Made by a program: the position numbers and the translations under genes. A model generated the notes under the pieces. It did not search any database. It saw nothing but the letters and a program-made list of their open reading frames with translations, and was not told the origin of the DNA. This document shows, in pieces, positions 5,099 to 9,159 of a stretch of DNA of 9,159 nt (the stretch's first letter is position 1; each line of letters begins with the position of its first letter). The stretch is from positions 1 through 9,159 of the forward strand of contig DAOVFD010000036.1 of the NCBI GenBank assembly GCA_030668565.1. Reading direction: 5' to 3'. This DNA is from Microcaldota archaeon (GTDB lineage: Archaea > Micrarchaeota > Micrarchaeia > Anstonellales > Bilamarchaeaceae).

Positions 5099-6478
5099 AT
5101 GGTAAAAAAGAAAGAAAAAAAGCAGAATTGGGAAGGAAGCACGTACGGATTGAGGTATTTCGACAAACCTGTACCAAAGGATAAAATGCCTGAGAATGGA
5201 ATGCCTGCTGATGCGGCATACCAGCTCATAAAGGATGAATTGCAACTTGACGGCAATCCTGCATTGAATCTGGCAACATTCGTAACAACCTGGATGGAGC
5301 CTCATGCTGACAAGCTTATTGAAGAAACGCGCAACAAGAATTTCATAGACCATGACGAATATCCGAAAACGGCTGAGATTGAGCAGAGATGCGTGAAAAT
5401 GCTTGCAGACCTGTTCAATGTACCTAAGAATGCAGACCCCACTGGAGTAAGCACTGTCGGTTCTTCAGAAGGTGTTATGCTCGGAGCCCTTGCCCACAAA
5501 TGGACCTGGAAAAACAGGATGAAGAAAAAGGGCAAGAAGACTGACAAGCCCAACATAGTCATGGGTGCGGACGTTCATACAGTATGGGAGAAATTCGCAA
5601 GATATTTCGATGTTGAAATGCGCCTTGTTCCTATGCAGCCGGGAAAATATGTCATTACTGTAAAAGATGTTGAGAGAAGAATAGATGAAAACACCATTTG
5701 TGTTGTAGGTGTTTTGGGGACAACATATACCGGCCAGATGGACCCGATAGAAGACATCAACAAGCTTCTGGTCAAAGTAAAAAGAACAAAAGGCTGGGAC
5801 ATTCCTATCCATATAGACGGTGCAAGCGGTGCATTCGTGCTTCCTTTCACTGCACCCAGAATCAAGTGGGATTTCCGCCTTGAGCAGGTGAAGTCAATTA
5901 ATGCTTCAGGCCATAAATACGGTCTTGTTTATCCAGGAGTCGGCTGGCTTGTGCTGAAAGACAAATCCGTACTGCCTGATGACCTTGTATTCCAGGTGAA
6001 TTATCTTGGAGGAGTAATGCCTACTTATACATTGAATTTCTCCAAAGGAACAAGCATGGTTGTTGCACAATATTACAATCTGCTCCGTCTTGGAAGAAAA
6101 GGATATGCTAAAATCATGAAGAATACAATGGATAACGGAACGTATTTGATGAAAAAGCTTGTTGATTCAAAGAAATTCGAAGTAGTAAGCGCTCATCATA
6201 TTCTTCCTGTTCTTGCTGTGAAATTAAAAGGAAAGCAGCGCTATAATGTATTCGAGCTTGCTGCAAAACTTCGAGAAAAAGGATGGATAACTCCTGCATA
6301 TACGCTTCCGCCGAATGCCCAGAAGATTGAAGTATTCCGTATCGTTGCAAGGGAGAATTTCAGCAGGGAAATGGCAGATGCAGTATTCAATGACATAATG
6401 GAAGCATGCGATTTCCTCAGCAAGAAGAAGCCGAAGCCCAAGAAAAAGAAAGGAGAGAAACATCATCACATCTGCTGA
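5099..6478 (+). CDS. gadB: Glutamate decarboxylase (PLP-dependent, group II)
   Basis: Converts L-glutamate to GABA and CO2, consuming one cytoplasmic proton. The 459 residues align along the whole length of GadB (466 in E. coli). Landmarks: KMPENGMPADAAYQLIKDEL (29-48), DGNPALNLATFVTTWMEP (51-68), STVGSSEGVMLG (118-129, phosphate and substrate binding), VHTVWEKFARYFDVEMR (159-175), HIDGASGAFVLPF (238-250, Asp240 to the pyridine nitrogen), SINASGHKYG (266-275, Lys273 binding PLP) and DYLGG-like NYLGG (301-305). His160 stands where E. coli has Gln163, stacking on PLP. The extreme C-terminus is KHHHIC, comparable in position to the penultimate His465 that self-inhibits E. coli GadB at neutral pH. 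Both ends are lysine-rich. GAGGAG (5088-5093) in the end of the transporter gene serves as ribosome-binding site, giving translational coupling. Confidence 0.95.
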   Translation: MVKKKEKKQNWEGSTYGLRYFDKPVPKDKMPENGMPADAAYQLIKDELQLDGNPALNLATFVTTWMEPHADKLIEETRNKNFIDHDEYPKTAEIEQRCVKMLADLFNVPKNADPTGVSTVGSSEGVMLGALAHKWTWKNRMKKKGKKTDKPNIVMGADVHTVWEKFARYFDVEMRLVPMQPGKYVITVKDVERRIDENTICVVGVLGTTYTGQMDPIEDINKLLVKVKRTKGWDIPIHIDGASGAFVLPFTAPRIKWDFRLEQVKSINASGHKYGLVYPGVGWLVLKDKSVLPDDLVFQVNYLGGVMPTYTLNFSKGTSMVVAQYYNLLRLGRKGYAKIMKNTMDNGTYLMKKLVDSKKFEVVSAHHILPVLAVKLKGKQRYNVFELAAKLREKGWITPAYTLPPNAQKIEVFRIVARENFSREMADAVFNDIMEACDFLSKKKPKPKKKKGEKHHHIC

Positions 6479-6487
6479 TTTGATTTT

Positions 6488-7894
6488 ATGAAAAAAACAT
6501 CTGCACGTTCTATAGGAGTTATTACCCTTGCTTTGATGACAGTTGCAGCACTATTCAGCCTGAGCGGTCTTACTTCCAATGCAGTATATGGCTTTTCTTC
6601 TATTTTCTTTTACGCAATTGGGGCAGTATTGTTCTTCATACCCACGGCGTTGATTGCAGCATTTCTTGCAACCGGCTGGTCAACCGGTGGAGTATATGTT
6701 TGGGTAACCGAGGCATTCGGCCAGAAATTCGGTTTTCTTGCAATATGGCTGCAATGGATTCAAAGCCTTGCTTTATACATGACTATTCTCTCGTTTGCTG
6801 CTGCAACACTGGCTTTTGCATTCAGTCCTGAACTCGCAAACAACAGCGTATTTATTCTCGCAACAATTCTTGTTATTTACTGGGGTTCAACAATCCTGAA
6901 TTTCCGTGGTATGAAATTATCCAGCCGCGTAAGTTCTTTGGGAGCGTTTTTCGGAACGCTTCTGCCCGGCGCAGTTCTTATTCTTCTTGCAGCCTTATGG
7001 CTCATGGCAGGCAATACTCCTGAAACCAGCTTTTCACTGGATGTTTTGATTCCTGACCTGAGCAATTTTAACAATATTGCCCTTGCACTCGGAGGGATTC
7101 TTCTGTTTGCCGGAATAGAGATGACAGCATCACACATCAATGAAGTAAAAGATCCGAAAAAAAATTATCCAAAGGCTATTTTTCTGGCAGCAATTATTGC
7201 TCTTATTTCATTCGTATTCGGCAGTCTTGCAATTGCCGCAGTTGTACCCTCGGCTAACATCAGTCTTGTTGCGGGGGTAATGGAGGCATTTTCCACACTT
7301 TTATCATCATATAATCTGATATGGTTGCTTCCGATAGTCATGCTCTTTATTGTGGGTGGAGTGCTGGCACAGGTAAATACCTGGATAGCCGGACCAAGCA
7401 AAGGAATTCTGAGAGCTGCCCGGAAAGGTTGCTTACCTCCCATATTCCAAAAGGTAAACGAACACAACAGGCCGACAACGATTCTTATAATTCAGGGAAT
7501 TATTGTAACAATGCTTAGTTCTGTTTTCATATTGATGCCTGATGTCAGCGCTTCTTTCTGGATTCTAACGGCCATGACTGCTCAATTTTACATGATAATG
7601 TACGTCTTAATGTTTGCTGCAGCCATAAAACTCAAACATTCACAGCCAAATGTTAAACCCAGTTTTACAATTCCATTTGGAAAAGTTGGTGTGTGGCTGG
7701 TTGCAGGTCTTGGTCTTCTGACTTCTCTCCTTGTTATCTTCATCGGTTTCTTCCCTCCAACCCAAGAACATACCGGAAGCCTTGAATTTTATGAGGGATT
7801 CCTGATGCTCGGAATGATTGCAGTTGTTGCAATACCTCTGATTATTTACCATTTCAAGAAAAAGAACTGGATAACAAAGAAAAATCCTGATTAG
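6488..7894 (+). CDS. gadC: GadC-like APC-superfamily amino acid antiporter, copy 2
   Basis: A 468-residue paralogue of the first transporter with about 12 membrane segments, starting 9 nt after the gadB stop. Shared landmarks: FLATGWSTGGVYVWVTEAFGQ (59-79), FGFLAIWLQWIQ (81-92), FAGIEMTASHINEVKDPKKN (207-226), VVPSANISLVAGVMEAF (252-268), LAQVNTWIAGPSKGI (293-307) and PIFQKVNEHNRP (318-329). Gln295 sits where E. coli GadC has Glu304 and copy 1 has Gly. The C-terminal tail after the last helix is only about 15 residues (FKKKNWITKKNPD), so there is no room for a C-plug of the E. coli kind. No good Shine-Dalgarno precedes the ATG, so its translation may depend on ribosomes finishing gadB. The divergence from copy 1 suggests distinct substrate, kinetics or pH range rather than recent duplication. 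It could exchange glutamine or another amino acid instead. Confidence 0.85.
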   Translation: MKKTSARSIGVITLALMTVAALFSLSGLTSNAVYGFSSIFFYAIGAVLFFIPTALIAAFLATGWSTGGVYVWVTEAFGQKFGFLAIWLQWIQSLALYMTILSFAAATLAFAFSPELANNSVFILATILVIYWGSTILNFRGMKLSSRVSSLGAFFGTLLPGAVLILLAALWLMAGNTPETSFSLDVLIPDLSNFNNIALALGGILLFAGIEMTASHINEVKDPKKNYPKAIFLAAIIALISFVFGSLAIAAVVPSANISLVAGVMEAFSTLLSSYNLIWLLPIVMLFIVGGVLAQVNTWIAGPSKGILRAARKGCLPPIFQKVNEHNRPTTILIIQGIIVTMLSSVFILMPDVSASFWILTAMTAQFYMIMYVLMFAAAIKLKHSQPNVKPSFTIPFGKVGVWLVAGLGLLTSLLVIFIGFFPPTQEHTGSLEFYEGFLMLGMIAVVAIPLIIYHFKKKNWITKKNPD

Positions 7895-7897
7895 AAA

Positions 7898-7909
7898 CAC
7901 ATATAAATG
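7898..7909 (+). promoter_or_regulatory. TATA-box promoter of the 7931 gene (leaderless)
   Basis: CACATATAAATG, directly after the stop of the second transporter, contains TATAAA at 7902-7907. The centre is 26.5 nt before ATG 7931, so that codon would be the 5' end of the mRNA. It shows that an upstream in-frame ATG at 7907, which overlaps the box itself, is not the start. Confidence 0.65.
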
Positions 7910-7930
7910 CTTTCTACCATAGTATACAGT

Positions 7931-8755
7931 ATGTTCAACCAAAGAAAAATCCTTAAATTCAGAGACGTTACCCGAAAAGACGTCAGATTGAAAAAATCCG
8001 ACAAAGTCGTACTATTTGCTCCGCATACAAGTGAGACGCTTGCAATTAGTCCTCTTATGAGGAAACTTTCGGAAAGGTTAAGGAAAGACAAAAAAGAAGT
8101 TTTCAGGGAAGTAATAGAAGACATGGACGTCCGGATTGCGATTAACGCGGAGAAACTCAGGAACAATAGGGTTTCCTGGAATGAAAAAGGACTGTTGGAA
8201 AGGCTGTTCAGGCTTGAAGATGCATGGATAAGATTGCAGAGGCTCAGCCGCATGATTGAACGTTATCCTGATTCAACTGTCCTTGAATTCCACGCTCTTG
8301 ACAAAGATTACAGGGAGGGCAGCAGTTTTCAGATGGCATCTTATTTCTACAGACTACCGGATACACGAGTACTGATTTTGCGAGACCTTGTAGGAGAATA
8401 CGAGGTTCCAATAAGAAAAGGATTGCGGGAAGTTGATAAAAGTGACAAGAGACACCAAGCGATTGTGGGATGCTTTGCAGAACTCAATTTGAAAAAAATA
8501 ACAGAAGAATACCCGATACTGCTTGAAATCCTTTCAAAAAATATCGAGAGTATCGCGATGATTGAGATACCTGCTTACACATATTCCCGGATACGCAAAA
8601 CAGGAATTGACTTGATTGATAAATTGATATTCAAATTGCAGAAACTTCCAAAACCAATGACCAGATTCGAGGAAGCACACTTAATCGGAATGTCAGAGCC
8701 GGTTGCCCTGTCAGACAGTGATATCGACGGGATCATGAAAATGATTTCCGGATAG
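7931..8755 (+). CDS. Uncharacterised protein, possible HxxE...H zinc hydrolase
   Basis: A 274-residue soluble protein without signal peptide or membrane segments; I do not recognise it with confidence. Visible pattern: a hydrophobic strand running into a turn, VVLFAPHTSETLA (residues 26-38, with His32 and Glu35 as HxxE); a helical insertion at about 40-110; a second strand ending in His, STVLEFHALD (115-124, His121); a strand RVLILRDL (146-153); and a late strand with a glutamate, SIAMIEIPAYTY (207-218, Glu212). HxxE, a later His after a strand, and a Glu near the C-terminus are the zinc and catalytic layout of M14 carboxypeptidases and N-formylglutamate amidohydrolases. If so, it might free glutamate or process acyl-glutamate. 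This is inference from a few residues. The start at 7931 rests on the leaderless promoter. It is separate from, but 36 nt after, the gad operon. Confidence 0.75.
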   Translation: MFNQRKILKFRDVTRKDVRLKKSDKVVLFAPHTSETLAISPLMRKLSERLRKDKKEVFREVIEDMDVRIAINAEKLRNNRVSWNEKGLLERLFRLEDAWIRLQRLSRMIERYPDSTVLEFHALDKDYREGSSFQMASYFYRLPDTRVLILRDLVGEYEVPIRKGLREVDKSDKRHQAIVGCFAELNLKKITEEYPILLEILSKNIESIAMIEIPAYTYSRIRKTGIDLIDKLIFKLQKLPKPMTRFEEAHLIGMSEPVALSDSDIDGIMKMISG

Positions 8756-8801
8756 TTAAAATCTTCTTAGAATTTCCAATACTCTTTTAGAAAAGATAAA
8801 A

Positions 8802-8813
8802 GATTATAAAATT
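8802..8813 (+). promoter_or_regulatory. TATA-like promoter of the terminal membrane-protein gene
   Basis: GATTATAAAATT has TATAAA at 8805-8810, centred 24.5 nt before ATG 8832, compatible with a leaderless or nearly leaderless transcript. A GGTGA at 8818-8822 also resembles a Shine-Dalgarno, 9 nt before the ATG, but would be outside the mRNA if the box is used as predicted. The bases between 8756 and 8801 are pyrimidine-rich on the plus strand in places and may serve as a weak terminator. Confidence 0.5.
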
Positions 8814-8831
8814 TTGCGGTGAAGTGAAGAT

Positions 8832-9159
8832 ATGAACATTAATTGGAAAGATTTCGGATTGATGTTTGTTATTGGTTTGATCGTATACTTAATTACATTC
8901 ATTGCAACTGCCACATTTATGTCTTTTTATGAGTTCGTATTGTTTACTGCTTTATTAAGATACGGAATCCCGATTGCATTCTATTTTTGGAGAAACAGGA
9001 GTGATATAAAGGAAGCGGCAACCATTTCCTTTGTCTTTGGTATTACATTTATGTTATTCTCAATGATAGTCATATATCTAGCATATTTCATATTAATTTC
9101 AATAACTTCAATCTTGCAAATTGAACATGCATCTACTCTGTTGATACCAGGAGTTAATG
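8832..9159 (+). CDS. Small membrane protein of unknown function (partial, 3' end beyond window)
   Basis: An open frame from ATG 8832 to the window edge gives 109 residues without a stop. It is strongly hydrophobic, with three likely membrane segments: about residues 8-29 (FGLMFVIGLIVYLITFIATA), 33-52 (YEFVLFTALLRYGIPIAFYF) and 63-92 (ATISFVFGITFMLFSMIVIY continuing). A short positively charged loop WRNRSDIKEA (53-62) lies between the second and third. No motif points to a transporter or enzyme family and the rest of the gene is missing, so no function is offered. A TATA-like box 24.5 nt upstream supports the start. Confidence 0.65.
   Translation, partial: MNINWKDFGLMFVIGLIVYLITFIATATFMSFYEFVLFTALLRYGIPIAFYFWRNRSDIKEAATISFVFGITFMLFSMIVIYLAYFILISITSILQIEHASTLLIPGVN

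Noticed and set aside
7907..7930. Upstream start adding MLSTIVYS to the 7931 protein
   Set aside because: The ATG overlaps the TATAAA box, so it would not be in the transcript.
1..9159. CRISPR arrays, tRNA or rRNA genes, insertion sequences
   Set aside because: No regularly spaced direct repeats, no cloverleaf or rRNA-like stretch and no transposase-like protein seen by reading both strands.

Overview
The window looks like a piece of an archaeal genome of moderate to low G+C. Direct evidence is the promoter layout: TATA-like boxes (TTTAAA or TATAAA) are centred about 24-28 nt from several start codons that have no ribosome-binding site, which is the pattern of leaderless archaeal genes. Other genes carry GGTGA-type Shine-Dalgarno sites, and T-rich stretches rather than strong GC hairpins follow genes. 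Two genes are of types shared with bacteria: a bacterial-type MetK and a small CxxC-x17-CxxC zinc protein. Together they hint at a DPANN-like or similar archaeon, but the lineage cannot be fixed from the sequence.

Layout. Positions 1-708 (minus) hold the N-terminal 236 residues of a putative lipoprotein whose 3' end lies outside the window. It diverges from a HEAT-repeat-like protein (762-1373, plus) at an almost symmetric bidirectional promoter. Converging on that gene is a tight minus-strand operon: an acidic coiled-coil protein (2032-1631), a two-CxxC zinc-ribbon protein (1628-1443) and a stump of a nitroreductase-like gene (1440-1339) that breaks off after about 20 recognisable codons. 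The operon shares a second divergent promoter with metK (2111-3271, S-adenosylmethionine synthetase). A small zinc-ribbon protein follows (3374-3526), then a hairpin and T-rich terminator.

The centrepiece is 3640-7894: a GadC-like antiporter, a PLP-dependent glutamate decarboxylase and a second GadC-like antiporter, packed as one operon with gaps of 1 and 9 nt. In bacteria this pairing imports glutamate, decarboxylates it with consumption of a cytoplasmic proton, and exports GABA, giving acid resistance and/or a proton-motive force. Here it appears in an archaeal setting with two diverged transporters flanking one enzyme.

Downstream, under its own leaderless promoter, is an unrecognised 274-residue protein (7931-8755). 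Its HxxE...H pattern is reminiscent of zinc amidohydrolases or carboxypeptidases of the N-formylglutamate amidohydrolase / M14 type; this is tentative. The window ends inside a small membrane protein gene (8832-9159).
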